Below are positions 11,459 through 24,368 of a stretch of DNA of 64,000 bases, piece by piece. Under the pieces are notes generated by a model. That model saw only the letters and a program-made list of their open reading frames with translations. It was not told where the DNA came from and ran no database searches. The stretch's first letter is position 1. Each line of letters opens with the position of its first letter. The translations under genes and the position numbers were made by a program. This DNA comes from Telopea speciosissima (Eukaryota; Streptophyta; Magnoliopsida; Proteales; Proteaceae): positions 10,614,413 through 10,678,412 of the forward strand of contig NC_057923.1 in NCBI RefSeq assembly GCF_018873765.1, given 5' to 3'.

Positions 11459-12747
11459 ATGATAAGTTATAAAAATTTATGAAGTGGGCTCCATCTTGCT
11501 TGCATTTGGGGGACTCCTATCATGCCCATTATCATGGCACATGGAGATGTTGCTCAAACCATCGTCTCTTCGTAGTCAAATTTCTATACAAAGTTAGCAC
11601 GTGCATATGTCATCAAAAGGGTATAAAAATAAGGGGATTGAGTTCCGTGTCCCGTTGCGTACTATAGCATATGCTAGCATTTCCCCATGGTTATTTTTTT
11701 TTCTTCCACAATAGGAAGTAGATATGTCATTTCATAGGAGGAAGGAGAGACAGACACTGGGATGTGCTAGCATATGCTATACAGTCTGGCAGCATTCTTT
11801 CTCTTAAAAATAAGTTCGAAAAATCTAGAACCAGTGCTTCTAGATGGATTGTTCTGGAGAGGGTTCTTCAAGCGGGTCTTATTTCTATAATGTGACGGGT
11901 TCGTGGGACTGTAATTTTGTGGATAGGTGGAGAACCCAGTTTTTCCTCTTCATATGTTAAGGTTTATTGTAATTAAAATTGACTAAGTGACAAAATCAAC
12001 TACTGAAAATTAAGGACCAAGGAGAGAGTGCATGCCAGATATTGGGAAAGTTGAGAAATATAGAAAAACATGGACACACGAGGGAAATATTTGATTGAAG
12101 ACACTCAAAAACAAGATTTTCTTTGGTCATTTTTTGGGTTTTTGGGACTTTTTGGGCACTTTCGGGTTTTCTTTTTAGTAAGTCAAAGTGCAAGTAAGAT
12201 GTATGTGTTCATCTGTGTCCAATAATCATCATTGCCGAAGGAGGGTGGCAATTTTCAACGTCTATAGTGAAGCAAGTCGTATTGTTCTTCTGTATGAAGA
12301 TCTATGCCTTTTTATCTCATGTCTTATTTTCTCTTTCCCAGTACAACTTGTAACACTTAAAAGTTATTTTTTTTTTGTAGACGTTTCTGGCGGGGAGCTT
12401 TAGAACCTTGTAAGAAACCAACCCTTATTTTCATAATAAAGCTCTTTTGGTGAAACTAGGGTGAGACTATTGACAACTCCTATTCAGATTTGGGCTCATG
12501 TTCTTAAGCTAAAATATTTTAACTCTCACAGCCTTCTTGAAGCCCAAAAGATTTAAAAACAGAAAAGAAGAAGAAGGTTTTTGGATATGAAATAGCTTCT
12601 TGAATGTCTTTCCCACAAAAAAACAAAAAATGGTATGCTGGCAGGAAGGTGATCACCCTTGGGTTCCATACATTGAGGGATATAGCATCTCTCCAGATAT
12701 TACACCGAACCCCCAATTTTGTATGGCCCAATTTTGTATGGTGGATA
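11459..12747. other. Intergenic stretch, nothing recognised
   Basis: It is A/T-rich. 'atagcatatgctagca' near 11665 and 'gtgctagcatatgctat' near 11764 form a small inverted pair, consistent with a MITE of about 100 bp. No coding sequence is supported. Confidence 0.4.
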
Positions 12748-12806
12748 TAAGGATATTAATTTGGAATTGTAATTGAAAACTAAACCGAAATCGAACCGAA
12801 TGAACC

Positions 12807-12915
12807 AACGACTCAGGCAAGGTGCTCGGGTAGGGGTAAGGCGATCTTTGCACGCGGCCCTGTGTCTATGCAGCACAAGCAGGATGGGCAGCTGCTCTGT
12901 AGACGATCCAAATCC
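12807..12915. repeat. Half copy of the 19880-20064 palindromic MITE
   Basis: 'ggggtaaggcgatc', 'gggcagctgc' and 'gatccaaatcc' follow the same order as the right half of the intact element at 19880-20064. Confidence 0.6.
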
Positions 12916-13025
12916 ATATATACAAGGAATTTTTTTCTACATCCACTCTACCTCCATATAACTAACTACAAACACATAAACGACGTACATAGTGCAACCA
13001 ACCCTCACAATTACCACGCATATAC

Positions 13026-13305
13026 GTAACAACGACAACAACTCAGCCTTATCCCAACTAAAACGGGTTTGCTACATGGATCCTTGCCCTCCAATTAGCT
13101 CTATTCAAGGCCATACTTGATACAAGGCCTAAGCTATGCATGTCTTTTCTCACCACTTCTCGTAAGGTCATTTTGAATCTACCATCGACACTTTTAGTTC
13201 CTTCAATCTAAATCAAATCATTCCTCTATACTGAAGCATCCAAAGGCCTCCGTTGAACATGATCATGCCACTTCAAACGACTTTCTTGTAGGTTATAGTA
13301 TATGG
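13026..13305 (-). mobile_element. RTE-type LINE 3' end, reverse orientation
   Basis: On the minus strand it reads the RTE C-terminal coding remnant and then the 3' tail. On the plus strand this appears as '(aac)n', 'ctcagccttatcccaacta' and 'ggatccttgccctccaatt'. The reading frame is broken. It is nested in the hAT-like element at 12748-13493. Confidence 0.75.
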
Positions 13306-13892
13306 ATCGAGTATATGAACCAGAACCAAACCATGTAAGAATCGATTTTTGAAACCGAATAAGAATTGAATGCGAACCAAACCGAGCATATTCGATTTAA
13401 GTATCGAATTTCAAAATCGATTCAATTCTGGATCATACCAACTCTCTCTGGAACCAAACCAAAACCAAACCAAATAACCGAATTACACCCTTACGTGGAT
13501 ACTTTTATTACTAATAGAAATTGGAATTACTAGGTTATTTTCCATATTTTCCCTCGTTATATTTCCAATCATAATGTTTGAATCCCTCTTCATGAAAAGC
13601 CTTTGCCTTTCTTTGCTATGTAAATAGAGGACGGGAATAAGTTTCAAGCCCTCAACAAAAGAATAGATTAGGGTGAAAGAGAATTACCCTACACAACAAA
13701 CTTCTACTAATCAACCCACTCAGACTTTTAGAGTGAAACTGCCGGTACATCCTAAATTAAACTCTTCTTATGGAAAATTCTTCATAATGGCCCACCAAAT
13801 AGAGGATGGTGGAGGCAATTCTATACATAATTAGATACATAATGTCCTTTTTGTCACCATGAACAAAAAACTGTCATATTATTCTATGGGGG

Positions 13893-14041
13893 AAGTTTTC
13901 ATACATGGCTGTGTAAGCGGTGCATGTGAGAGGTTGGGAGTTTCAAGACATTAAATATGGATTGGGGATTTATGATTTTTCCTACTTTTTGTGAGAGGGG
14001 GCACAACCGTGCATCCTTGCACGGCCGTGTATGAAATCTTT
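13893..14041. repeat. MITE with ~20 bp inverted ends
   Basis: 'ttcatacatggctgtgtaa' on the left pairs with 'tgcacggccgtgtatgaa' on the right. The interior is non-coding. Confidence 0.6.
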
Positions 14042-14068
14042 GGCCTTATTCTATCATATATTTTTTTA

Positions 14069-14222
14069 TGGAAAGTAGTTTTCTGACCGGGAGTGTGGTC
14101 TACGCCAGTACCGCCATTTGTTTCTCTCTCTCCTCCTCAAAACAAGGGGATAGAGGTTTTTTATCATATGGAGATGAGAGAAATAGACTCATGCCAGCAC
14201 TCCCGGACAGAAAACTTTCTCC
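14069..14222. repeat. MITE with inverted ends
   Basis: 'agttttctgaccgggagtg' pairs with 'cactcccggacagaaaact'. The inner part shares 'tctctctcctcctc' and 'gagaaatagactcatg' with the palindrome at 18811-18897, so the two are related. Confidence 0.7.
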
Positions 14223-15451
14223 TACTTTTTATAAACTGATTTGGGCAACAAGACTATTAGTTTTAAGGATAGAGAAGATACAGACCCCTAATTTTTTTAA
14301 ATTTTCACTCAAATCATTCAATCTTTAGACTTAACTGAATTGATATTTTCTATTCATCTTTTAGGATCGAGTTTCCCTCTACCCATAGTGAATGAGATCT
14401 CATCATCGTCGGTCAGAAGAGGGTGGGAGAAGACATCACGAGGGTTTTTTGGAAAAAATACTAAAACCCTATTAGGGTTTGTGAACCTTCGGATGGTGGG
14501 TGAACCATCCTCTATAGGTGGAGGACAACTTTGTCCTTTTATTATTGCATATTTTCTTTGCCATGTTAGAAATTCTATTATCTTAAAGGAACAAATCTGA
14601 ATATCCCATCTTTGTCTCATCCACAGTCTTGCATTTCTAATCTAATTGTTCTATCCCAATTCCCAACCATTTCTTCTGATAGGTTTAACCCTGGTTCTAA
14701 GGACGCAGGGTGGGCTTATGTCATATTCTATAAGAACCACTTGATTACTTAAGAGTCTAACAAGGAGTTAAGAGGGCACTATCGCTGGGAAGCGAGTCCA
14801 TAGTGATATGGATTTATTCAAGGAAACTAGTGGAGTTAAGAAAGGCACTAGCCTTGGGAGTTGTTTGATTATCTTCTCGATACACTTTCATTATTAAAGT
14901 GTTCTAAGATTATTAAAGTCGATGGAATAAGATAGCTGTTATGGGTTCTTAATTAGCTTATAAGATTATTAAAGCCAGCTGTGGAATAAGATAGCTGTTA
15001 TGGATTCTTAATTAGATTATAAATTGGCTAACTATACTAGGACTAGTAGATTGAGAGGAGAAGATACTAAACATAGGACCAAGTTTCCCTCCTTTCCATT
15101 CACTAAGGAGCAGGAGAGGGCGGTAAGCCGGTAATGTGTCTCAGAAGAGTATTTTGGAACATACTAAAACTCTTGGATGAGTTTGTGAACCCTAAAATAA
15201 TGGGTGAATCGACTTCTATGGATGGAGGGAAACTTTGTCACTAAATATATAATAGATTTTCTAATTTAAGTTTTTCTTAGGGAAAAGACTGGAGATTTGG
15301 ATCCTCTTCAATACATGTGTCAGCTGGAAAGGCCTCACTGAGAGATCCTTAACTCCCCGCATTGGAGAGGATCCCAATCCAAAGGTTGGGCATTGTGCAG
15401 CCTGTCACTCTCTCTCCCTTTTCAGAAATGAACGCACAAACATATGGATCT

Positions 15452-15592
15452 TTATCTCCTCCAGTTCCCCAATTCCTCTAACAAGGGGGGGGGGGAATGG
15501 AATGACCACCCTACCCCTACTCGGGTGGAGTCCACCACCCCCCTATTAGAGGAATTGGGGAACTAGGCTAGACAGGGAACTGGAGGAGATAA
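15452..15592. repeat. Palindromic MITE, complete copy
   Basis: 'atctcctccagttcccc' near the left end pairs with 'gggaactggaggagat' at the right end, with a second inner pair around 'aattcctctaa'. An 11-G run lies inside. The copy at 1-118 is the same family. Confidence 0.75.
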
Positions 15593-16382
15593 TTTTCTCA
15601 AACATATAAGAGCGTGAATAAAAATTGGATAAAAAAAAAATTAAAATTTACTTCCACTAGTAAGTTTGTACAGCCGGCTATGGTATCATTCAATATTATC
15701 AACTTTTGGAAATCTTTCCCCACATTAAACTATATTGTTCTAATTTGTGCAGAAATAGCTCAGCCTAACCTAAAGAGATCGAGATGGATGTGTTCTATTT
15801 TATTGGAAAGACAAATTTTACTCACAACCACTAGTTTTTTGGGTATTAACATCTTTTTAGAGACAAAAATTGTTGGTCTTGTAAAGAGTTTTCAATATGC
15901 ATCCCGGCTAGGTTACAACATTAAGAAAATCTGGTGTTCGAACTTGAAAATCCGTTCTATACTTCAAGACCCAACTTCAGTGATACTACCATGGAGATTA
16001 ATTTCCCTTTTGTCTCAAGCATGAGACGATGACACCAGAGGCATTCCAATCAAAATAAAATAAATAAATAAATGGAAAGAAAATAAAAAAGTGATAAAAA
16101 AAAAAAAACCGGAATATCATATCCTGATTCCTGGCAGTTTCTGGGGTCTGCCCCACCTGGCCGGCACTTAAGAAAAGTCAACGAATCTTCTGCGGATTCA
16201 GAGGAAGACTGTCACCACCAATTGGACCGGCGAGCGGATCGCTTCGTACGGCGCGCTCAGAATCCTCAACGGGAGCGCATCCAATCGAAACAGTTAATCT
16301 CTCTCTCTCATCCAAAGAAAGCGCGTGCGTATGGACGTGTATATGCCGGCGCGTGAATGATCAGTGGATCTTGAATCAACCA
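15593..16382. other. Intergenic stretch downstream of the 16383 gene
   Basis: A 136-codon open frame at 15614-16024 has no recognisable motif and A/T-driven composition; it was not accepted as a gene. The 3' UTR of the minus-strand gene should start just below 16383. Confidence 0.4.
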
Positions 16383-16889
16383 TCATCTTCTCGAGAAGGA
16401 GGGGGCGTCGCTGCCGAAATCCATGGAGGACTTGACAGAAATGGGAATGGATGCGTACCGGGAGGAGAAATCCCGGTAGAGAGAGTCCTTATCCGGATAA
16501 TCACTCTGCGCAGGCCCTTCATCGAAGTTAAGCGCGTAACTCAAGGGATCATATTGGAATTTGCCCTTATTGTTCAACCCTACTCCACCACCACAACCTC
16601 CACCGTCACCTCCCTTCTCGTCGTTGTTCTTCTTGAAGCGGCGAATAAATTTCTTCCAGCGCGGCACAGCCACAATTTCCGACCACTCCCTGATCTTCAA
16701 TAGCACATTCCACCCTTTGCTCCAACACAAAGCGGCGGCGCCTCCACCGTCTGAATTAGATTTGTCGTCCGAACCGAAACAAGGCAACCAGGAGCAGCAC
16801 CTTCTCTTCGCGAGCATTTGATCTGCCATTTCTTCACCTTTTGTTTCCCTACTCTCCATCCCCATCTCGTTATGACTCGCTGTTCCCAT
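16383..16889 (-). CDS. Conserved plant protein of unknown function, 168 aa
   Basis: This is a single open frame with clear protein character. A Cys-rich patch near residue 30 (RRCCSWLPCFGS) is followed by a Trp/Lys-rich central block (WSKGWNVLLKIREWSEI, then PRWKKFIRRFKKNN) and a Gly/Asn linker. The C-terminal block FQYDPLSYALNFDEG precedes a Ser-rich tail. I recall this architecture from unnamed small proteins in other dicots, where the 'FQYDPLSYALNFD' block is conserved, but no function is established. There is no signal peptide or membrane segment. The 5' side (16890-17000) has CT-rich leader-like sequence. The start could be Met1 or the nearby internal Met residues at positions 9 and 11. 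Confidence 0.8.
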   Translation of the reverse strand: MGTASHNEMGMESRETKGEEMADQMLAKRRCCSWLPCFGSDDKSNSDGGGAAALCWSKGWNVLLKIREWSEIVAVPRWKKFIRRFKKNNDEKGGDGGGCGGGVGLNNKGKFQYDPLSYALNFDEGPAQSDYPDKDSLYRDFSSRYASIPISVKSSMDFGSDAPSFSRR

Positions 16890-17117
16890 CTCTCTCTCTC
16901 CGTCAATCTAAAGAGGGTTTTTCTTTTTTTGGTAAAACCTAAAGAGGGTTTTGAGATTAGCAAAAGATGAGACCACGATCGATCCTATACAGCTAATTTC
17001 GCAAATTATTTCGCTCGACCCTATCTTTAATTTCTTCTCTCTGCACCTCTTTGGCGAGAGGGGTGGGAGAGACTTAAAACTTAAGACAGTTATAACGGCA
17101 GTAAGCGTAGGCACGAA

Positions 17118-18487
<1,370 letters not shown>

Positions 18488-19879
18488 GGCGCCAGTTGCC
18501 AAAATAACGGCTCTTTTATTGAAGAGGAACTATTTTATCTAATTCCCACATGTCACCCCCGGAAATTCCGTTACTCCTTTTGTATCCTCCTCCCATTCTA
18601 ATCAACGGTCCAAACTGAAAGGAGAGTAGAGAGACCATCCAACGGTCCTGATTTTAGGATGCGGAATTAAAGATTGGATCAACCATTCAACCCTACCTTT
18701 CGTAGTCATGATCGAATTGATAATATCATCCTTCCACCGCTGCACTTATTAAACAATAGACCTGCTTATTATTTAGGGAAAAAGATCTTCGTCCGAAGTC
18801 TGGGAGTGTGGCCCATGAGTCTATCTCTCTCTTCTTTGTGTGAAAAGAAACCTCTCTCACCTTGTTTTAAGGAAGAAAGAGATAGACTCATGGGAATGCT
18901 GGCGTTGGCCACACTCTTGTATAGAATGCGGAGTGTGGCCCCTGTGTCTAAACATAGGACTGCACAAATGATCGTCGTACCCTCAAAAATATCTGCCATT
19001 CCATGGGAATATGGTGGTCATTTCATGCAACCCTACGTCCGGGGGGGGGGGGGGCGTAGCGACCGTGCACTACATATGACCAAGTATCGTTCTATCTCCC
19101 TTATTTCTTTTATTTGGTCATTGCTATAGTATATAGTAAATTAAGTATAATAAGCAGACTAAGAAGATGGATAGTTTTTTATTTTGATAAAATAAGAAGA
19201 TGGATAGTTGGTAATGGTTTTTAATAAAATCATTTGGGAATTTATATAATAGACTAGAGAAAAAAAAAAAAAAAAAAAAAAAAAAAAGGTACAATTGGCA
19301 CAGCTAGCTGTGTGTACAAATACTAAAACATGGTGGGGCTCAAACATGTGTTGGTCCATTAATCTTACTCATCTCATGGTGCCAGTTCATACATTAAAGA
19401 AATCGAAAATTTTGATATAAATTAAGTGAAATCTAACATAGATTTCACTCGGTTAGCACTCCACATACAGAGATCCCAATCAAACAAAAGAGGAAAGTCA
19501 ATGTTTCAGTGTTAGCTGTGTTTGCTCCTTCATACACCAAGGGTGTGTCATCTTTAGGGGAGGAGGATACACTAGCACCCTCTTTCTCTCTCATGAAATT
19601 ACCTTGCTGCCCTCTTTTGTATGGAATCATTTTATCACACCTTATTGGTGCACTCCCCTATACCATTTTCTTAGAGAACCTTCTTCCTACTATATCTATA
19701 TGTTAAACGATGCGGTGTTTCCTGCAATGTTTCACCAAGTTTTCTTTGAGTTCTCATTACCCTAGTTCAAAAGATTTTGGATGCCAACCCAAAGACTTTA
19801 TTTTTTTTAAGTTAGTTAGTTAATTAAATAAATTTAGCTTACAAATAAACAATTCTCCATCTCTCTCTCTTTCACCAAT
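18488..19879. other. Intergenic stretch with simple repeats and a palindrome
   Basis: It holds the palindrome at 18811-18897, a 14-G run (19041-19054) and a 28-A run (19260-19287). No gene is supported. Confidence 0.5.
18811..18897. repeat. Palindrome from a MITE
   Basis: 'cccatgagtctatctctctc' pairs with 'gagatagactcatggg'. Related sequences are at 14069-14222, 26490-26600 and 27090-27190. Confidence 0.6.
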
Positions 19880-20064
19880 TTGGATCCTCTACTGTCGAGC
19901 TGCTCGGCAGGACCATGCTATCAAGACACGATGAGGTATGCAATTACTGCCTTACCCTTGTCTGAGCACCTTGCCCAAGTGGGGGTAAGGCGATCATTGC
20001 ATGCCTCACCGTGTCTTGGCTGCACGGTCCTACAGGCCGGGCAGCTTGACAGTAGAGGATCTGG
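19880..20064. repeat. Palindromic MITE, 185 bp
   Basis: 'ggatcctctactgtcgagc' on the left pairs with 'gcttgacagtagaggatc' on the right, and inner segments such as 'accttgcccaagtgggggta' continue the hairpin. Confidence 0.75.
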
Positions 20065-20584
20065 ATAGCTCTTTTACAGTTTTGTACAACGTCAGCTCAA
20101 AAGTGCAATTGCACATTGGCACACCCCCCTTACATATCACTTATTCATGTGAAGGATGATATGCCATAAATGTCCCTTTCCTTTTTTTTAGATTCTAAAG
20201 TGGTTCCCTTATTCGCCCACTCGGACAGTGTAGGGAACCCTCTCCCCTAAATTATATATATAATCTAAACCATATATTTTTCATTTTTATTTATTTTTAT
20301 TAAATTCATTGACAATGCATTTTTAATAATCATAGCCTTCCCTCACGTTGCACAGGTTTTTTCTAAATATTTCATGGGAAAATGTTATCTATGTGGGACG
20401 CAGGGGCCACACCCACGCACAACAGGGGCCGAAATGACTACCATGTATGCTCTCATTGGCTGGTGCGCATGGTGTGCCCCTCCATCCCTTAAAGTTCTTA
20501 CTTCTACAAAGTCCAAACTTGGGACTCTCTTAAACCGTACCTAATCCCATAAGACAGTTCTTCACGTTCTATAGTCAATTATCT

Positions 20585-20610
20585 TATCTATCTATCTATC
20601 TATCTATCTA
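20585..20610. repeat. (TATC)6 microsatellite
   Basis: Six and a half perfect TATC units lie directly upstream of the TATA box of the peptide gene. Length variation here would shift upstream promoter spacing. Confidence 0.9.
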
Positions 20611-20614
20611 CTAA

Positions 20615-20622
20615 TATATAAA
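20615..20622 (+). promoter_or_regulatory. Putative TATA box of the peptide gene
   Basis: 'tatataaa' lies about 105 bp upstream of the ATG at 20728, which leaves room for a leader of roughly 75 bases. The call rests on the motif and its position only. Confidence 0.5.
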
Positions 20623-20727
20623 TGTACAAAAATGTAAAACCCTATTGACATTATTAATTCCTGCTATATATCAAAGAAGAAATTAAAGACTTGTAATGTT
20701 ACACGATCCCAAAAACTACAACATTTC

Positions 20728-21063
20728 ATGGCCACAAGGTTCAACCCTCAACACTCTTTTCTCCTGCAAATAATTGTTCTCTTCTTCTGCTCCAATATCA
20801 TCTTCTACTACTCATCCTTAACAGTACGGGCTCGACCATTAGGTGTTGTAATGAAGCATCACGGCTGCATCAACAACGATGACAACATCATCTCCTGCAA
20901 GTTTCCGAGTAATCTATCTGCCGGCCGAGCAGCAGTAGTAATGAAATCTGGGCCAAGAACAGCGCTGACTCATCATCCATCTATGACACTTCGTGCTCTG
21001 AGATTGTTTGAGGATATCAATCAAAATGAGACTGGTCCAAGTCCTGGCGCTGGAAACCGGTAA
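20728..21063 (+). CDS. Small secreted peptide precursor, PIP-like C-terminus
   Basis: This 111-residue open frame has the layout of a plant signalling-peptide precursor. A hydrophobic signal peptide (about residues 10-32, 'LLQIIVLFFCSNIIFYYSSL') is followed by a variable hydrophilic middle, and the protein stops right after 'TGPSPGAGNR'. PIP/PIPL precursors end in SGPSxxGxGH-type motifs, where the mature peptide is released from the C-terminus, proline-hydroxylated and perceived by receptor kinases such as RLK7. Here Ser is replaced by Thr and the usual final His by Asn-Arg, so assignment to that family is an inference; a CLE- or IDA-like peptide is less likely. The gene has a single exon and an upstream TATA box. 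The two Cys residues after the signal peptide lie outside the motif. Confidence 0.65.
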   Translation: MATRFNPQHSFLLQIIVLFFCSNIIFYYSSLTVRARPLGVVMKHHGCINNDDNIISCKFPSNLSAGRAAVVMKSGPRTALTHHPSMTLRALRLFEDINQNETGPSPGAGNR

Positions 21064-21782
21064 ACAGTGATATATCAATTTTTGCAGAGAAGATAAATGG
21101 ATATATAGTGTAATAAGGATTTATTGATTTCTTATAAGATTTATTGCTTCATTTCGTTTCTTACTTCTTATGCCACTCCATCTTTTTTCTTTGCCTAAGA
21201 CATCACAATTTGCTTCAATTCTGATTTTTTTTTTTTTTTTTTTTTTTAAGGATCAAATCCGAATTGATTTGATTTGATTTTTTTTTTTAAATCATGTTTT
21301 TGTTAGAGTTTATATGAATAGTTTCTAAATATTTCAGAAAACAAAAAATTGGATTGAAAAAAGGGTATGGGCCCAAGTGTGATATATCTTAAAAACCTAA
21401 ACCACATTGGCAAGGAGGCAAGGAGCTATTACATATTTTGGATGCTAACATATCAATAATGTGTTACAAGCTTGATCAAGTTCAGTAAAATTATAGTAGA
21501 TAAAATAAAGATTCTATAGAATTTCATAACCTTTTGGATAAAAATAAATAGAGGTGATGCTAAGAAATTTGTTCAACCGAAGTTGCGTTGCGTAAATAGC
21601 AATAACATCAAAGGTGGCTCTCAAAGGCACCACAAACAACTCAAGAAGTTGAAGCATTAGTTCTCCAATAAACCATAACGATTTCCTGAAACCCTAATCG
21701 CAAACCATGTGCTGCACAAGTATTCACTTGGGAGACATCTATTATCCACTGGTTCAAATCTTTTTGTGGATATCTTTGTACT
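21064..21782. other. 3' flank of the peptide gene
   Basis: It is A/T-rich, with a 19-T run near 21230. About 21560-21780 may be degenerate internal TRIM sequence. No gene is seen. Confidence 0.4.
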
Positions 21783-22287
21783 TTTATAGGAACCTCAAAA
21801 GAACTCTCCCCTACAAATTGGCTTATAAGATGAGGGAACCCAAGACCATATCAGCCCTCATATGACTGATATGAGATCATAACAGACCATTACGCTTCCA
21901 AACTGACATCCACATGGCCCACTCTGGTTCAAGTAGCCATTTTTAAGCGGCTCAAGCTTTGCTCCATGGCCTTTACCTAACGGTAGGTAACCCTTTAATA
22001 GTGGCTTCACTCTTTCCCTAAGTCACCCCTTCCATGCGAGAGTTAGAACCGAGGGTCAGCTACTCTGGTACCCTGATATAAACTTGAGGAGAATTTGACC
22101 CTAAAAACCAACTTATAAGGTGAGGGAGCCCAAGACCATATCAACCCACAACAAATCATTACTGAACCATATAACTAATAAATGATCATAACATACTGAT
22201 ATGAACCTCAAGAAACTCGCCCCTAAAATTGGCTCATAAAGTGAGAAAACCCAAGACCATATGAACCCACATCAAATCCCAAAGATA

Positions 22288-22616
22288 GGCCCCATTTGTT
22301 TAGAGAGGACTTAGGTGGGGTGGGAAAATGCTGATGTGGCACTTCAAAATCCCAACCCAACCTTGTTTGGTTAATTTGGGGTGGTGAACTTACCAATGCT
22401 CGGAGGACATCAATAATTGCTTTGTCTATTGATGTGGCACTTGAAAATCCCACTCATTTTCTATCTAAAGTCCCACCAAATGGTTACTGTTCATTGAAAA
22501 AGTTACTTTACCTCAACTTTACCTCAACATTTTTACATCCAACAAAACCCCACCAACATGTGGGTCTCATCTTCCCAACAATACCACCCCACCTTTTCCT
22601 CTAAACAAACAGGGCC
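22288..22616. mobile_element. Harbinger/Tourist-like MITE A inside a TRIM LTR
   Basis: The ends are ggccccatttgtttagag and ctctaaacaaacagggcc, the PIF/Harbinger-type terminal pattern. The target duplication is ata/tta, so one side has decayed. The interior is unrelated to MITEs B and C. Confidence 0.75.
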
Positions 22617-23958
22617 TTATGGAATTGATGTGGGATTAATCTCCCATATGACTGATATGGGATTGCAACAAACCACAACGCTTTTGAACCGATGTCCACA
22701 GGGGCCCACTATAGATTAAGTAGCCATTTCCAAGCAGCTCTACTTTGCTTAGGGTCTCTGCTCGACAGATAGCCCTTTTCTAGAGACTTCACTTGGGCAC
22801 CAAGTCATCCCTTCTGAGCGAGGATAGCGACCGAGTATTGACCGCGCACATTGATACCACGTATACGAACCTTAAGAGAACTCTCCTCTAAATACTGCCT
22901 TATTAAGTGAGAAAATCCAATTAAGACCATTCAACCCACATTAAATACCTTACAAACTTTGTGTGGGATCAGCACACATATGACTGATATGGGATCCTAA
23001 CAAATTGATACAAACCTCAGAAGAACTAGTCCCTAAAAACCGGCTTATAAAGTAAGGAAACCCAAGGCCATATTAACCCAAATCAGACTCTTTACAAAAC
23101 TGTCGTGAGATCAACCCTATATGATTGATATGGGATCATAACATACTATTATGCTTCCAAATTGACATACACAGTGGCCTACTCAGGATAAAAAATTCCT
23201 TTCTATGCAGCTCCACTCTGCATCAGTATCTCTGTCTGGTGGCATGTAACCCTTTCCTAGTGGCTTCACTTTGGCACCAGCCCTTTCGTGCAAGGTTTGG
23301 GACTGAGGGCCGATTGCTATAATATCACTAATACGAACTTCAGGATAACTCGCCCTAAAAACTGGCTTATAAGGTGAGGGACTCCCAAGACCATATCAAC
23401 CGATGTCACTTAGGGAACCGATGTGGGTTCAACCTATGTATAACTTATATGTGCTCATAACAGACCATCACGCTTCTAAACCGACGTCAGGCTACCCTCT
23501 CTCAACTTGGTCCAGCCTACTATGAGGATCTCGTATCCCATACATCATCTTTCTCCCTCCTGAGTCTCGTGGTTCCTATGCCACCTCTTTTCCCAGTCCT
23601 TTTCTTTTAGTGTCTCAACCCGAAGCAATAGATTCTAGCTAGTTCAATGGATAAGATGACTGCGCTCCAGCTCACTCAAGAATGGGATGGCAGTGGTCTA
23701 TTGGCAAATTCGTAATAGTTCACTCCAGATCAGGCAGCCATTTAATTTCTAAGCTACTCCAATCTTCTCTAGAGTCTATTCCCAACAACAAGTAGCCCTT
23801 TCCTAATGGTTTCACATTGGAAACTAGTCGATCTTCCATACGAGGATTTAGAATGAGGGTCGATTGCTGTGATAGCATTTATATGAATCTCAAGAGAAGT
23901 TGTCGTTAAAAATAAGGTGAGGGAACCCAAGACCATATAACCCACATCAAATCCCTTA

Positions 23959-24368
23959 GGCCCCATATTTAGAGGGGAGTATGGAATGGAAATACCTGAC
24001 AAAATGGATTCCATCGGGGGGTGAAAAACAATAATGAGAAGTGGGAGAAAAAAAGTAAAATTTTTCATTCACGAACAATGCAAAAACTTAGTTGGCTCCA
24101 TGAGGAAAGGGAGAGAATATTATGGGGCACATAAAATAGACTTTTTCATTATGTGAATAACGCAAGAGTCCCAATAATTTGGTGGGACTTTAGAAGGGAA
24201 GGATCGGAACAGAGAACAGCTCAACAGACAAGAAAAAAAAGTTATCTAATAACTTTTACACCCCAGGTAACTAGACACTTCAATTTCCCATAGGAATGAA
24301 AAAAATAAGTACAATTTTTTCATTCCTTAAATCTCACTCTATCAAAACTCCTCTAAACAAATGAGACC
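23959..24368. mobile_element. Harbinger/Tourist-like MITE B inside a TRIM LTR
   Basis: The ends are ggccccatatttagaggg and cctctaaacaaatgagacc, with a perfect TTA duplication on both sides. It occupies the same LTR position as MITE A. Confidence 0.75.

Larger units (their letters stand above)
12748..13493. mobile_element. hAT-like element ('aaccgaacc' family) with nested insertions
   Basis: The outer ends (taaggatat... and ...acacccttta-like 'aattacaccctta') are flanked by ggtggata / cgtggata (7 of 8). The outer parts consist of 'accgaaccaaacc' words. The middle is taken up by two later insertions, a half MITE (about 12807-12915) and an inverted RTE tail (13026-13305). Confidence 0.65.

Noticed and set aside
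15614..16024. Open frame of 136 codons
   Set aside because: The composition is A/T-driven, and there are no domain, no promoter elements and no resemblance to known proteins.
18674..19129. Open frame of 151 codons
   Set aside because: It runs through a MITE palindrome and a 14-G homopolymer, so it is repeat-derived.
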